Shown here one piece after another: positions 1-9,589 of a stretch of DNA of 64,000 bases. The translations under genes were made by a program, and so were the position numbers. Within the stretch, counting starts at the first letter, position 1. Each line of letters begins with the position of its first letter. The notes under the pieces are model-generated. The model was not told the origin of the DNA. It saw nothing but the letters and a program-made list of their open reading frames with translations, and ran no database searches. The stretch lies in contig NZ_CP162100.1 in the NCBI RefSeq assembly GCF_040869035.1, positions 558,001 through 622,000 of the forward strand, written 5' to 3'. This DNA is from Vibrio sp. NTOU-M3. Lineage in GTDB: Bacteria > Pseudomonadota > Gammaproteobacteria > Enterobacterales > Vibrionaceae.

Positions 1-6
1 TATAAT
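1..6 (+). promoter_or_regulatory. possible -10 box of the pnp promoter
   Basis: The window opens with a perfect TATAAT, about 100 bases before pnp. In enterobacteria pnp has its own promoter between rpsO and pnp, so this position is plausible. The -35 region lies outside the window and cannot be checked. Confidence 0.35.
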
Positions 7-29
7 CCCAGTTCATTTTTACTAGTCGC

Positions 30-74
30 GATTTGTAATGCCTTGAGTATCAATCAATACTCTCTGAGCAAATC
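30..74 (+). promoter_or_regulatory. pnp leader stem-loop (possible RNase III processing site)
   Basis: An inner stem pairs GAGTAT (45-50) with ATACTC (57-62). An outer stem pairs GATTTG (30-35) with CAAATC (69-74). In E. coli the pnp leader forms a hairpin that RNase III cuts, and PNPase then represses its own mRNA. The position and nested stems fit that model. The stems are short, so the match in function is inferred. Confidence 0.4.
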
Positions 75-104
75 TTTTGATGCGCTCGGAAACAAGGAAT
101 AACA

Positions 105-2237
105 ATGTTCGAAAAACCAGTTGTTAAAACGTTCCAGTACGGTAACCACACAGTTACTCTAGAAACTGGCGTTATCGCACGTCAAGCTACGGCTGCAGTT
201 ATGGTTACTATGGACGATACAGCAGTATTCGTTTCTGTAGTTGGTAAAAAAGAAGCGGTTGAAGGTCAAGACTTCTTCCCTCTAACGGTTAACTACCAAG
301 AGCGTACTTACGCTGCAGGTAAAATTCCTGGTGGCTTCTTCAAGCGTGAAGGTCGTCCTTCTGAAGGTGAAACACTGACTGCTCGTCTAATCGACCGTCC
401 AATCCGTCCACTTTTCCCAGATGCATTCAAAAACGAAGTACAAGTTATCGCAACGGTAGTATCTGTGAACCCAGATGTTCAACCTGATATCGTAACGATG
501 ATTGGTACTTCAGCAGCGCTTGCTATCTCTGGTATTCCGTTCAACGGTCCTATCGGTGCTGCACGTGTTGGTCACATCGACGGTCAACTAGTACTTAACC
601 CAAGCAACACAGAACTAGAAACGTCTAAGCTAGACCTAGTGGTTGCTGGTACTGAATCTGCAGTACTAATGGTTGAGTCAGAAGCTGATAACCTAACTGA
701 AGAAGAGATGCTATCAGCAGTTGTTTACGGTCACGACCAACAACAAGCTGTTATCAAAGCAATCAACGAATTCAAAGCTGAAGTTGCTACTCCAGCTTGG
801 GATTGGGTGGCTCCTGAAGAGAACACAGCACTTAACACTAAGATCGCTGAACTTGCAGAAGCTAAGCTTGTAGAAGCTTACCAAATCACTGAGAAGATGG
901 CTCGTTACGACCGTATTCATGAGATCGCTGCGGAAGTTAACGAAGTGCTGCTTGCTGAAGATCCAGAAGCAAACACAAAAGAAATCCACACTATCTTCCA
1001 CGATCTAGAGAAGACAGTTGTACGTCGCAGCATCATCGCGGGTAACCCACGTATCGACGGTCGTGAAAAAGACATGGTTCGTGCGCTTGACGTACGTACT
1101 GGTGTTCTTCCACGTACTCACGGTTCTTCACTATTTACTCGTGGTGAAACTCAGGCGCTAGTAACTGCGACTCTAGGTACGCAGCGTGACGCTCAAATCA
1201 TCGACGAACTAACGGGTGAGCGTAAAGATCACTTCCTACTACACTACAACTTCCCTCCATACTGTGTAGGTGAAACTGGTTTTGTAGGTTCTCCTAAGCG
1301 TCGCGAAATCGGTCACGGTAAACTGGCTAAACGCGGTATCGCAGCAGTAATGCCTTCTGTTGATGAGTTCCCATACACAGTACGTGTTGTATCGGAAATC
1401 ACTGAATCTAACGGTTCATCTTCAATGGCTTCTGTATGTGGTACTTCTCTTGCTCTTATGGATGCAGGCGTGCCAATCAAGTCTTCTGTTGCGGGTATCG
1501 CAATGGGTCTTGTTAAAGAAGGCGACGATTTCGTTGTTCTTTCTGACATCCTTGGTGACGAAGACCACCTAGGTGATATGGACTTTAAAGTAGCGGGTAC
1601 TAACACGGGTATCACTGCACTTCAAATGGACATCAAGATCGAAGGTATCACTAAAGAGATCATGCAAATTGCGCTTAACCAAGCTCAAGGTGCACGTAAG
1701 CACATCCTATCTGTAATGGATGAAGCTATCTCTGGTGCTCGTGAAGACATCTCTGAATTCGCTCCTCGCATTCACACAATGAAGATCAGCGCAGAGAAGA
1801 TCAAAGATGTTATCGGTAAAGGTGGTGCAGTTATCCGTGCTCTAACGGAAGAGACGGGTACAACTATCGAAATCGAAGACGACGGTACTATCAAGATTGC
1901 AGCAACTGAAGGCGCTGCAGCGAAAGAAGCTATCCGCCGCATCGAAGAGATCACTGCTGAAGTTGAAGTAGGTCGTATCTACACTGGTAAAGTTGCACGT
2001 CTAGCGGACTTTGGTGCATTCGTAACGGTTCTTCCTGGTAAAGATGGTCTAGTACATATCTCTCAAATTGCTGACAAGCGCGTTGAGAAAGTGTCAGATT
2101 ACCTAACTGAAGGCCAAGAAGTTCAAGTTAAAGTTCTTGAGATCGACCGTCAAGGCCGTGTACGTCTGAGCATGAAAGAAGCAGTAGAAAAGCCTGCAGA
2201 ACCAGCTCAAGATGATGCAGCACCTGCCGCAGAATAA
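105..2237 (+). CDS. pnp: polynucleotide phosphorylase
   Basis: PNPase is a 3'-to-5' phosphorolytic exoribonuclease. It acts as a cytoplasmic trimer and is a core part of the RNA degradosome. The 710-aa protein is the usual length. It has two RNase PH-type domains (about 1-210 and 310-540), a KH domain around residues 555-615 with a VIGKGG loop, and an S1 domain from about 622 ([18 protein letters not shown]). The last 20 or so residues are Ala/Pro/Glu-rich. AAGGA sits 8 bases before the ATG. Codon use is strongly biased, as in a highly expressed gene. rpsO would be expected just upstream, outside the window. Autoregulation through the leader hairpin is likely. Confidence 0.98.
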   Translation: MFEKPVVKTFQYGNHTVTLETGVIARQATAAVMVTMDDTAVFVSVVGKKEAVEGQDFFPLTVNYQERTYAAGKIPGGFFKREGRPSEGETLTARLIDRPIRPLFPDAFKNEVQVIATVVSVNPDVQPDIVTMIGTSAALAISGIPFNGPIGAARVGHIDGQLVLNPSNTELETSKLDLVVAGTESAVLMVESEADNLTEEEMLSAVVYGHDQQQAVIKAINEFKAEVATPAWDWVAPEENTALNTKIAELAEAKLVEAYQITEKMARYDRIHEIAAEVNEVLLAEDPEANTKEIHTIFHDLEKTVVRRSIIAGNPRIDGREKDMVRALDVRTGVLPRTHGSSLFTRGETQALVTATLGTQRDAQIIDELTGERKDHFLLHYNFPPYCVGETGFVGSPKRREIGHGKLAKRGIAAVMPSVDEFPYTVRVVSEITESNGSSSMASVCGTSLALMDAGVPIKSSVAGIAMGLVKEGDDFVVLSDILGDEDHLGDMDFKVAGTNTGITALQMDIKIEGITKEIMQIALNQAQGARKHILSVMDEAISGAREDISEFAPRIHTMKISAEKIKDVIGKGGAVIRALTEETGTTIEIEDDGTIKIAATEGAAAKEAIRRIEEITAEVEVGRIYTGKVARLADFGAFVTVLPGKDGLVHISQIADKRVEKVSDYLTEGQEVQVKVLEIDRQGRVRLSMKEAVEKPAEPAQDDAAPAAE

Positions 2238-2293
2238 TCGCACAAGCTATAGCTTTTAGGCTTTATTCGCCTATTAAGCTAAAAGCATGCTAT

Positions 2294-2319
2294 AAAGGGA
2301 GCAATACGCTCCCTTTTTT
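2294..2319 (+). terminator. rho-independent terminator after pnp
   Basis: GGGAGC pairs with GCTCCC around an AATAC loop, with an A-run before and six T after. Just upstream (2248-2294) is another imperfect hairpin: TATAG/CTATA and CTTTTAG/CTAAAAG arms enclose a small AGGC/GCCT stem. The pnp 3' UTR is therefore highly structured. Confidence 0.85.
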
Positions 2320-2365
2320 AATGCGGATTAATAGTCATCGTTATGGCTAACAGGAGTTTTTATTT

Positions 2366-3280
2366 GTGAAATGGTTTCAAACCGCTACGTTGACACTTTC
2401 TCTACTCATCACTGCAGGCTGTGCATCCACTTTCGATAAAGAAGAACAATGGCTGTATCCTCCAATGGCAGTGCCTTTACAGGCAAGTGTGCAACAAGAA
2501 GTGCAGATTGCGCGTTTAAGTCAGCTATTGCGTCGTGCTGATCTTCCGAATGATATTCGTGCGAAGATGCTTTATGAGCGTGGTAATTATTACGACAGCG
2601 TAGGTTTACGTGATTTAGCGAGACTGGATTACAATCAGTCACTGTCGCTCAACCCAGCACAACCTGATCTGTTTAACTTGCTTGGTGTTTACTTCACCCA
2701 AGTCGGGGAATTTGATGCTGCTTATGAGGCGTTTGATTCGACATTAGAGTTGGACCCTAGTAACTCTTACGCAGCACGAAATCGAGCCATTGCACTGTAT
2801 TATGGTGACCGTATTGAATTGGCGCTGGAAGATATCCAACGTCATTATGATGAAGACCCAAGTGATCCGTTTCGGGCACTTTGGATGTACATCATCAGAT
2901 CGGAACAAGATGTAGAAGTTGCACACCATGAGCTCTTGACCAGTTATCAAGCACGTGACGAACAATGGGGTTGGGTTCTTGTGGCTTTAACGTTAGGTGA
3001 AGTGAGCGAAGACAAAGCTTTTAAAGCCATTTTGCAAGGTACTCGAGACAATACCTTGTTAGCGCAACGCCTGACAGAAGCTTACTTTTATTTGGCTAAA
3101 CGTTATCAAAAACAGGGCGACTATGCAGGTGCTGTTTCGTTATACAAATTAGCCATTTCGTTTAACGTTTTTGATTATGTAGAACATCGTTATTCGTTTT
3201 TAGAATTGAGCCGCATTTACAATCAAGTTAAGGCTGAGCGATTAGCAAAAGCTAAGCAAAAAGAAGAACAGCCCAACTAA
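2366..3280 (+). CDS. nlpI: NlpI-like TPR lipoprotein
   Basis: This 304-aa protein starts with a lipoprotein signal peptide ending in the lipobox TAGC (acylated Cys at about residue 19). Tetratricopeptide repeats follow at about 66-150, then a second helical part. NlpI is an outer-membrane adaptor that in E. coli presents murein endopeptidases such as MepS to the protease Prc. The GTG start is preceded by CAGGAG 9 bases upstream. A nearby ATG at 2371 would be too far from it. Its place directly after pnp is the conserved gammaproteobacterial order, and a terminator between the two suggests separate transcription. Confidence 0.9.
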   Translation: MKWFQTATLTLSLLITAGCASTFDKEEQWLYPPMAVPLQASVQQEVQIARLSQLLRRADLPNDIRAKMLYERGNYYDSVGLRDLARLDYNQSLSLNPAQPDLFNLLGVYFTQVGEFDAAYEAFDSTLELDPSNSYAARNRAIALYYGDRIELALEDIQRHYDEDPSDPFRALWMYIIRSEQDVEVAHHELLTSYQARDEQWGWVLVALTLGEVSEDKAFKAILQGTRDNTLLAQRLTEAYFYLAKRYQKQGDYAGAVSLYKLAISFNVFDYVEHRYSFLELSRIYNQVKAERLAKAKQKEEQPN

Positions 3281-3290
3281 GTTAATGATA

Positions 3291-3317
3291 AAAACCGCTT
3301 TGAATAAGCGGTTTTTT
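3291..3317 (+). terminator. terminator after nlpI
   Basis: AAAACCGCTT pairs with AAGCGGTTTT around TGAAT and is followed by a T-run. Confidence 0.85.
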
Positions 3318-3345
3318 ATTGCCTTTTCGTCAGGGAATATTAAAA

Positions 3346-3364
3346 TAGTTAGCCTTGCTAACTA
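3346..3364. promoter_or_regulatory. 19-bp palindrome, likely operator of the MarR-family regulator
   Basis: TAGTTAGCCTTGCTAACTA has 8-bp inverted arms around CTT. The same 19 bases recur at 3820-3838 before the MATE gene. It ends 15 bases before the regulator's ATG, so bound protein would block its transcription. MarR dimers typically bind such 16-20 bp palindromes. That this regulator binds here is inferred. Confidence 0.75.
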
Positions 3365-3379
3365 AATGAGCAAAACATA

Positions 3380-3793
3380 ATGGCATTGGAAAAAAGCTTA
3401 ATTGATTTGGAACGCTTCTGTGCCAAGGCATGGCGTGTTTATGCAAAGGAAGACCCGCTTTCAAGTTTGAGCTTTAATGAGTTTGACTACTTACGAGTGA
3501 TCCAGCAATTCCCTGAAGGCGTTCGAATTACCGATTTGGCTGAGGAGCTTCAAGTGACGAAGCCTTCGGCTTCAAATATGGTGGTTCGTTTAGAGAAAAA
3601 AGGCTTGGTGAAGCGCATTGCTTGTAGTGAAGATGCTCGTTCAAAGCGTGTACTACTGACTAAAGAAGTCATAAAAGAAATGTCGCTGGAACAAGTGGTC
3701 TACAAAGACATTTCTCACCAGCTAATGCATAAACTTGATCAACAAGAAGCCCAACAGTTGAAAGCGCTACTGGATAAAGCGCTCGGAAACTAA
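3380..3793 (+). CDS. MarR-family transcriptional regulator
   Basis: The 137-aa protein has the MarR winged-helix fold. The recognition region lies at about 52-75 (ITDLAEELQVTKPSASNMV), followed by the wing with the D-x-R signature (SEDARSKRV, about 88-96). MarR proteins are dimeric repressors that usually leave DNA when a phenolic or lipophilic ligand, or an oxidant, is sensed. The next gene on the same strand, 57 bases past the stop, is a MATE efflux pump, and both genes have the same palindrome upstream. The simplest reading is a self-regulated repressor that also controls the pump. The ligand cannot be told from sequence. Confidence 0.88.
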   Translation: MALEKSLIDLERFCAKAWRVYAKEDPLSSLSFNEFDYLRVIQQFPEGVRITDLAEELQVTKPSASNMVVRLEKKGLVKRIACSEDARSKRVLLTKEVIKEMSLEQVVYKDISHQLMHKLDQQEAQQLKALLDKALGN

Positions 3794-3802
3794 ATATATT
3801 AC

Positions 3803-3821
3803 TTATTTATTTATTTATTTA
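3803..3821 (+). repeat. TTAT tetranucleotide tandem repeat
   Basis: Four full TTAT units plus TTA run directly into the second MarR palindrome. The tract occupies the likely promoter region of the MATE gene. Confidence 0.8.
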
Positions 3822-3838
3822 GTTAGCCTTGCTAACTA
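3820..3838. promoter_or_regulatory. second copy of the 19-bp MarR palindrome, before the MATE gene
   Basis: It is identical over all 19 bases, including the CTT centre, to the copy at 3346-3364. It ends 12 bases before the ATG at 3851 and would overlap the start of the mRNA. See the finding on this pair. Confidence 0.75.
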
Positions 3839-3850
3839 TTGGTGACAGTC

Positions 3851-5197
3851 ATGCAAAACTCTATTTACAAACAGTTTTGGAAATACACAATTCCGACCGT
3901 TGCAGCCATGCTGGTGAACGGCTTATACCAAGTCGTAGATGGCATTTTTATTGGTCGTTATGTTGGTGCTGATGGATTAGCGGGGATCAACGTGGCGTGG
4001 CCGATCATCGGCTCAATTCTCGGCATCGGTATGATGGTGGGTGTCGGTACTGGTGCCTTGGCGTCGATAAAGCAGGGGGAACAAGATACCGAAGGGGCGA
4101 AACGCATCCTCTCGACGGGACTACTTTTGTTAGTCGCCTTGATGCCATTAGTCGCGACGACCTTGTTTTTCTTTGCGGATGACTTTATCCGTTGGCAGGG
4201 CGCAGAAGGTCGTGTGTATGAGTTAGGTTTGCAGTATCTGCATATTCTTATTGTGGCATGTGTATTCTCATTAGGTTCGATTGCTGTCCCTTTTTTGTTA
4301 CGCAATGATGACAGTCCGAACTTGGCAACCTTGCTGATGGTCGTTGGTGCGGTGATTAACATCGTGTTGGATTACCTCTTTATTGCTTGGCTTGATTGGG
4401 AACTTACTGGAGCGGCGATCGCAACGGCATTAGCACAGATGGTGGTGACTGTCCTTGGTGTGAGCTATTTCTTTAGCGCTAAAGCCAAGATGCGCTTATC
4501 AAGATATGATTTAAAGATGCAGTTCAATGTTGTGCCTAAAATTATGATGATTGGTACATCGAGCTTCTTTATGTATGCCTATGGCTCAATGATGGTCGCA
4601 CTACACAACAGCTTATTTGCGCAATATGGCAGTGTATTGCTAATTGGTGCCTATGCCATTTTGGGCTACATCGTTACAGTTTATTACCTTATCGCAGAAG
4701 GCATTGCGAATGGCATGCAGCCTTTGGTGAGCTATAACCATGGTGCTCGTAACCGAGAAAATATTCGTAAACTACTGAATATTGCAATGGGGACCGCGGT
4801 ATTAGGTGGGGTTGCGTTTGTACTTTTGATGAACGCTTTTCCGTATCAGTTTGTATCAGTATTCAACCATTCAGATCAGCAGCTGATTGAAAGTACTGTC
4901 GTGGGGATTCGCCTGCACATGTTTGCTTTATTCCTCGATGGATTTCTGGTTGTTGCGGCGGCGTATTACCAATCGGTAAACAAGGGCAGTAAAGCAATGT
5001 TTGTGACGATTGGGAATATGGTCATTCAGCTACCATTCTTATTTATTCTGCCGAGGCTATGGGGTATTACGGGGATTTGGATTGCGTTCCCGCTATCAAA
5101 TATTGCGTTGAGCTTGGTCGTAATGAGTATGCTGTGGCGTGATATTAAGAAGTTACACGATGAAAGCCCTGCTGAGCCAAGCATTCAAGCGTCTTAA
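3851..5197 (+). CDS. MATE-family multidrug efflux transporter
   Basis: The protein (448 aa from this ATG) has about 12 hydrophobic segments and the two-fold MATE architecture, with the early GLYQVVDGIFIGRYVG stretch typical of DinF/MepA-like members. These inner-membrane pumps expel cationic drugs and dyes in exchange for Na+ or H+. In-frame TTG (3839) and GTG (3842) codons exist upstream. I prefer ATG 3851 because GGTGA lies 5 bases before it, and the TTG directly abuts the operator palindrome. It may be related to VmrA of V. parahaemolyticus, which is of similar length, but I cannot confirm this. Control by the adjacent MarR protein is likely. Confidence 0.9.
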   Translation: MQNSIYKQFWKYTIPTVAAMLVNGLYQVVDGIFIGRYVGADGLAGINVAWPIIGSILGIGMMVGVGTGALASIKQGEQDTEGAKRILSTGLLLLVALMPLVATTLFFFADDFIRWQGAEGRVYELGLQYLHILIVACVFSLGSIAVPFLLRNDDSPNLATLLMVVGAVINIVLDYLFIAWLDWELTGAAIATALAQMVVTVLGVSYFFSAKAKMRLSRYDLKMQFNVVPKIMMIGTSSFFMYAYGSMMVALHNSLFAQYGSVLLIGAYAILGYIVTVYYLIAEGIANGMQPLVSYNHGARNRENIRKLLNIAMGTAVLGGVAFVLLMNAFPYQFVSVFNHSDQQLIESTVVGIRLHMFALFLDGFLVVAAAYYQSVNKGSKAMFVTIGNMVIQLPFLFILPRLWGITGIWIAFPLSNIALSLVVMSMLWRDIKKLHDESPAEPSIQAS

Positions 5198-5212
5198 TTG
5201 ATAAATAGAAAC

Positions 5213-5241
5213 AAAAAGCGAGGCTAATGCCTCGCTTTTTT
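5213..5241. terminator. bidirectional terminator between MATE gene and ubiV
   Basis: A 12-bp stem (AAAAAGCGAGGC with its complement) around TAAT has an A-run on one side and a T-run on the other. It can serve both convergent genes. Confidence 0.85.
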
Positions 5242-5264
5242 ACTTTGAAATCAGTGAGAAGTGC

Positions 5265-6155
5265 TTAGATGTTTTTCACTTCTAGACCGGCAAGTTGGTG
5301 CCAATAGCCGTTACATTGGCGATCTTGGATCTTTCCTGGGTTAGTCCCTTTCTCATTTGAGCGGAAATGATCCAGCTCAGAGAAGGTGCTGATGCCCAAT
5401 GGGCTTAAACGAACCACATCAACCAATCCTTCCATGCTTGGAAGATCATTAATGAGGTTATAGCAGTACCCCGACTGGGTTTGAATGCCATTGAGGTTAA
5501 AGACTTCCTGACCCTCTTGACTGCTGACCTGAATACCGGTTTGGTATTTAATACAACAGGTTTCGCAATCGTCTTTCGCTCGGTTTTCAGCGCGAGCAGT
5601 AAAACATCGGGCAGAATAGGCGAGTGGTAGATAACCATGGCTGAATACTTCAACTTCAAACTTATTGCGGATCCCGAGCTCATCGCATTGAGTTAAAACG
5701 TTGCTTAACCATTCACGTGACAGCTCTACTGGCATGCACCAGCGAACCATTCCTTGTTTAAGAAATAAGTTCAAGGTGTGTGCGTTGTAAGTATTTACCG
5801 CAGGACCAACAACGAATGGGACTTTATGTTCAGAAGCTAATTGAACGGCTGATACATCGTTTGCTTCGATGGCAAAGTCGCCGTTGTCGATGTATTTCTT
5901 CATGACGTTCACTTCGCTGGGGGCTTCTAATAAAGCCATGGTCGATAGCACGACCTGTTTGCCAGACGCGGACAGTTCTTTTGCAATTTCAAACCAGTGC
6001 GCAGGCTTCATCTCACGACGCTTTGAACAAACAGTCTCACCGAGATAGATGATGTCTGCTGAGCTCGATTTTGCTTGTTCGTAAAATGCCTCTACATCTT
6101 GTTTTGGCCAAAAGTAAAGCAGTGGGCCAAGTGCGTATTTCATTGAATTATCCAT
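5265..6155 (-). CDS. ubiV: UbiV, O2-independent ubiquinone biosynthesis protein (U32 family)
   Basis: UbiV and UbiU form a complex needed for the ring hydroxylations of ubiquinone synthesis without oxygen. Each carries a 4Fe-4S cluster. The four expected cysteines are visible: one near residue 43 (ETVCSKRRE) and three in the C-x12-C-x2-CC region (SARC...DDCETCC, about 184-202). They fit E. coli UbiV C39, C180, C193 and C197 after allowing for a 4-residue N-terminal offset. I chose the ATG at 6155 because AGAGG lies 5 bases before it. The frame is open to 6173, and E. coli starts at the equivalent of 6143. ubiU ends 8 bases upstream, so the two are co-transcribed. Confidence 0.9.
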   Translation of the reverse strand: MDNSMKYALGPLLYFWPKQDVEAFYEQAKSSSADIIYLGETVCSKRREMKPAHWFEIAKELSASGKQVVLSTMALLEAPSEVNVMKKYIDNGDFAIEANDVSAVQLASEHKVPFVVGPAVNTYNAHTLNLFLKQGMVRWCMPVELSREWLSNVLTQCDELGIRNKFEVEVFSHGYLPLAYSARCFTARAENRAKDDCETCCIKYQTGIQVSSQEGQEVFNLNGIQTQSGYCYNLINDLPSMEGLVDVVRLSPLGISTFSELDHFRSNEKGTNPGKIQDRQCNGYWHQLAGLEVKNI

Positions 6156-6163
6156 CTTAACCT

Positions 6164-7177
6164 CTACTGCCATTTACGATGGTAAGCACCAAGAGTGGTT
6201 TGCGTGCCTTCAGATACGTTTGCTAATGCGGCGTCCCAAGTTGCTTCCACTTGGTAAGCTTCTGGATTTGCTTGATAGCGATCTATCGCTGCGCGCCATG
6301 TACGCGTGACTTGCTCTACGTAAGCCGGACTGCGCTGGCGACCTTCGATTTTTACTGAAGCAACGTTTGCTGCAAACAGTTCTGGTAACATCGAAAGAGT
6401 GTTTAAGCTGGTTGGCTCTTCCAGTGCATGGTAGCGTTTTTTCTCACCTTCAATTTCGGCTTCGAAACGGCCTTTGCATAACGTTGGGTAGCCCGCGTTT
6501 TCACCAGCACTGTAACGGTCAATTAAAATGTTATTCAAACGTGATTCTAAGCCATCAGCCGTTTCTTGCCAGCGTACATATTTTGCAGGGGAACAAGCGC
6601 CAACAGTATTGGGTGACTCGCCAGTCATATATGATGAAAGATAGCAACGACCTTCCGACATAATACACAAACTACCAAAAGCAAACACCTCCAGCTCAAC
6701 ATCACTGGTGATGTTACGCGACAGCTGTTTGACTTGATGGATTGATAAAACCCGAGGCAATACGACGCGCTTTACATTGAAGTTCTGTTGGTAGAAGTCG
6801 ATGGCAGCTACATTGGTCGCGGAAGCTTGTACGGAAAGGTGCAGCTCAAGATCAGGGTATTTATTGGCAGCATAATCTAATACTGCAATGTCCGCGATAA
6901 TCAGGGCATCCACACCAATGTCGGCAGCGCGATCAACCGCTTCAGTCCAGCGATTGAACCCGTTTGGATGGGCAAAAGTGTTGAGGGCTACATGAATTTT
7001 TTTATGTTTATCATGAACATATTGCACTGCCTTATCTAACTTCTTGCCAGTGAAGTTTAGACCAGCAAAATGACGTGCATTGGTGTCATCTTTAAAGCCG
7101 ATATAAACCGCATCGGCACCACAGTCGATTGCAGTCTTTAGCGCAGGTAGGTTACCTGCTGGGCATAGGAGTTCCAT
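6164..7177 (-). CDS. ubiU: UbiU, O2-independent ubiquinone biosynthesis protein (U32 family)
   Basis: This 337-aa U32-family protein is the partner of UbiV. The four cluster ligands are C171, C178, C195 and C234, in the same spacing as E. coli UbiU (169, 176, 193, 232). It opens with the typical [10 protein letters not shown]32 members are often labelled peptidases, but UbiU is not known to act as one. With UbiV and UbiT it lets the cell make ubiquinone under anoxia. In E. coli ubiT diverges directly from ubiU. Here a c-di-GMP gene lies between them. Confidence 0.92.
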   Translation of the reverse strand: MELLCPAGNLPALKTAIDCGADAVYIGFKDDTNARHFAGLNFTGKKLDKAVQYVHDKHKKIHVALNTFAHPNGFNRWTEAVDRAADIGVDALIIADIAVLDYAANKYPDLELHLSVQASATNVAAIDFYQQNFNVKRVVLPRVLSIHQVKQLSRNITSDVELEVFAFGSLCIMSEGRCYLSSYMTGESPNTVGACSPAKYVRWQETADGLESRLNNILIDRYSAGENAGYPTLCKGRFEAEIEGEKKRYHALEEPTSLNTLSMLPELFAANVASVKIEGRQRSPAYVEQVTRTWRAAIDRYQANPEAYQVEATWDAALANVSEGTQTTLGAYHRKWQ

Positions 7178-7359
7178 CGCTCATTACCAATTATTATTGC
7201 TGTTAGTTCAAGTAAGGACAGTACGTACAAGCTGGCACTGCTTATTTGAATTGCAGGTGTTTGCTTAGAAAATTGTTCCGTATTTTATGAAGAAATATGA
7301 ATGGCAGAATTGATGTAAGGCAGGTTTGTGTGAGTTAACTCGAAATTACCCTCAAGGGG

Positions 7360-9399
7360 TTAGTTTTTGTGGCGTCGGTTTTGAATGAATAATTCTTCCA
7401 CTTCTTGTTTTGGTTGAGGACGATAGAAATGAAAGCCTTGAATAGAATGACATTGAAGGTTTGAAAGCAGCGTTGCCTGTTGAGGAGTTTCAACCCCTTC
7501 AGCAACCACGGTTAGGTTTAGAGATTTACCTAAGTTGATGATGTTTTCGATGACGGTCACCTGTTTAGGCAGTGTATCGATATCGGTAATGAAGGCGCGA
7601 TCTATTTTGAGTTCATCGATAGGGAAGCGAGCCAGATAAGACAACGAGGAATAACCAGTACCAAAGTCATCGATGGAAAGAGAGAAGCCAAGTTTCTTAA
7701 TCGCGTTAAGCATTTGTAGCGTATGCTCACTGTCACTCATTACGGCACTTTCAGTCAGTTCAAATGTAATGCAGGCTGGGTCAAGTTCGGTACTGCGCAG
7801 TAACTTCTCCATGTAATCGATGAGCTTAGGATTACCAAATTGTTCCGGAGATAAATTGATGGCGACGCGACCTGGTAAGATCCCTTGTAGCTTCCAGCGT
7901 TTGACGGTAGAAAATACTTCGCGCATGACAACGCGGCCTAAATGCTCAATTAAACCTGCACGTTCAGCAACCGGGATAAATGCGCCCGGACTGATGTAAC
8001 CTTCCACTGGATGTTTCCAGCGGATCAGGGCTTCCGCTCCGTTAATACTGAAATCACGAGCGTTGACCTTAGGTTGGTACCAGACTTCCAATCCATTTTG
8101 CTGCAACGCTTTTTGCAGTTCGATCTCCAACCATAAACGCATGCGCGCTTCTTTGTTCATTTGGTCGTTAAATTTGATCAGGCGGTTACGCCCACGATCT
8201 TTGGCCTCATACATGGCAGTATCTGCATTTTGTAGCAAAATACGTGCATCGTTACCATCTCCCGGATAAGCCACACTACCAATGGAACAAGCCAAGCGTT
8301 TACTAAAGTGGTGAAGATCAAAAGGTTGATTTATAAGAGAAATGATTCGATCTGCCATCATTTCTGCCATGCGGTTATTGTCTGGCTCTGGCAAAATGAG
8401 GCCGAATTCATCGCCTCCTAAATGACCAAGTACGGCTTGCTGTGGCAGAAGGCGCTTTAAGCGAGATGAAACTTCTTTAATGACTTTGTCACCAATGTGG
8501 TGACCGAGTGAGTCATTGATGTTTTTGAAGTTATCAATGTCTAGGTAAAGCATGATCAACGGCGTTTCGTTGTGGATCAATTGCTCCAGTCGTTTGGTGA
8601 AACCAAAACGGTTGTATAACCCTGTTAGTGAGTCTAAATGGCTGTCATCCTGTTTGTATCCTGATAAGTGCTTTGGTGTCTCTTCCGCGTCTTGGATCAG
8701 CACTATCTGAGAAGTACTACCCAGAATAATGGTTGCATCAGCACTCAGCTGAACTCTGCGCTCAAAGCCGCATCGTGGCCCGGTTAAACAGACTAACGGT
8801 GCCTCTGCCAGCAATAAACTTAACTTCGCGTTAAAACTCGTTTTGGATTTTTCGTCAATAAAAAGCGTACTGAGTTCTTCACCTAAAAGGTCTGAAACAC
8901 TTTCCAACCCAAGCAAGCGTGATGCAGATTGGTTTGCAGAAATAATGCAGTCGTCTTCGACTAATAATAAGCCGTCTGGTAATAGAGAGGTAAGGGTAGA
9001 AAACTTGCTTTCCGCTTCATCAAGAGAACGAACTAAAAGTTGTTTTTCTGAGGTATCGATGGCGTGAAAAATGACTTGTTTAATACCGTGTTCGCTTTCG
9101 ATTGGCGCGAGACAGAAGTGTAAGCTGGTTTCAAGATCGAGCTCACTTAATGTGATTTCCGCTTCGAGCTGTTCACCTTTAAAGGCGCGCTCATAATACG
9201 GCTTTAGATGAGTATAAAAATGCTGGCCGAATATCTGGACGTCATTCATCCCGATAAGTTCTTTAGAGGAAAGTCCCGCGATATCACAATAGCGTTCGTT
9301 CACCATTGCATAGTTGTGCTGGTTATCTAAAACAGCGAAAAAAAACGGGCTGTTAGCCGTTAATTTTGCAAACCAATGCTGTAACTGTTGCGAAGGCAT
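7360..9399 (-). CDS. rocS: PAS-GGDEF-EAL c-di-GMP enzyme, RocS-like
   Basis: The 679-aa cytoplasmic protein has two PAS-like sensor domains (about 10-125 and 130-245), a GGDEF domain with intact GGDEF at 328-332, and an EAL domain with EAL at 456-458. The EAL metal and catalytic set is present: ELTE, IDDFGTGYSS, LKIDR and AEGVE. It should therefore be able to degrade c-di-GMP. I see no RxxD inhibitory site before GGDEF. Its position beside the U32 genes matches VC0653 (RocS) of V. cholerae, a phosphodiesterase affecting biofilm and motility. The symbol rests on synteny and architecture. No membrane segment is seen. Confidence 0.85.
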   Translation of the reverse strand: MPSQQLQHWFAKLTANSPFFFAVLDNQHNYAMVNERYCDIAGLSSKELIGMNDVQIFGQHFYTHLKPYYERAFKGEQLEAEITLSELDLETSLHFCLAPIESEHGIKQVIFHAIDTSEKQLLVRSLDEAESKFSTLTSLLPDGLLLVEDDCIISANQSASRLLGLESVSDLLGEELSTLFIDEKSKTSFNAKLSLLLAEAPLVCLTGPRCGFERRVQLSADATIILGSTSQIVLIQDAEETPKHLSGYKQDDSHLDSLTGLYNRFGFTKRLEQLIHNETPLIMLYLDIDNFKNINDSLGHHIGDKVIKEVSSRLKRLLPQQAVLGHLGGDEFGLILPEPDNNRMAEMMADRIISLINQPFDLHHFSKRLACSIGSVAYPGDGNDARILLQNADTAMYEAKDRGRNRLIKFNDQMNKEARMRLWLEIELQKALQQNGLEVWYQPKVNARDFSINGAEALIRWKHPVEGYISPGAFIPVAERAGLIEHLGRVVMREVFSTVKRWKLQGILPGRVAINLSPEQFGNPKLIDYMEKLLRSTELDPACITFELTESAVMSDSEHTLQMLNAIKKLGFSLSIDDFGTGYSSLSYLARFPIDELKIDRAFITDIDTLPKQVTVIENIINLGKSLNLTVVAEGVETPQQATLLSNLQCHSIQGFHFYRPQPKQEVEELFIQNRRHKN

Positions 9400-9512
9400 T
9401 AATATTTTACCGGGTCTCCAAAGAGCTCATACATTCATAGGGCTGATAGTAGAGAACTACTATAACTGTGATTGCCAAGTTAGAAAAGGATATCGGGCAT
9501 CAGACGGTTTTA

Positions 9513-9526
9513 TTGATGCATAACAG
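9513..9526. promoter_or_regulatory. FNR-like site upstream of ubiT
   Basis: TTGATGCATAACAG matches 8 of the 10 specified bases of the FNR consensus TTGAT-N4-ATCAA. Its centre is about 70 bases before the ubiT GTG. In E. coli ubiT is induced by Fnr under anoxia, which makes the site sensible, but an 8/10 match can occur by chance. Confidence 0.35.
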
Positions 9527-9589
9527 GAATTGCAGCACATACATCCTTTATGATGGGCCATTCTTTTTACAAAGTAACGGATAACACGC

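Noticed and set aside
714..1001. Minus-strand ORF of 95 codons inside pnp
   Set aside because: It lies wholly within pnp in another frame, shows no domain and owes its length to pnp codon bias. The same holds for the other ORFs nested in large genes.
5265..7177. Secreted or collagenase-like peptidases from the U32 label
   Set aside because: Both proteins lack signal peptides and carry the four-cysteine cluster sets of UbiV and UbiU, which act in quinone synthesis.
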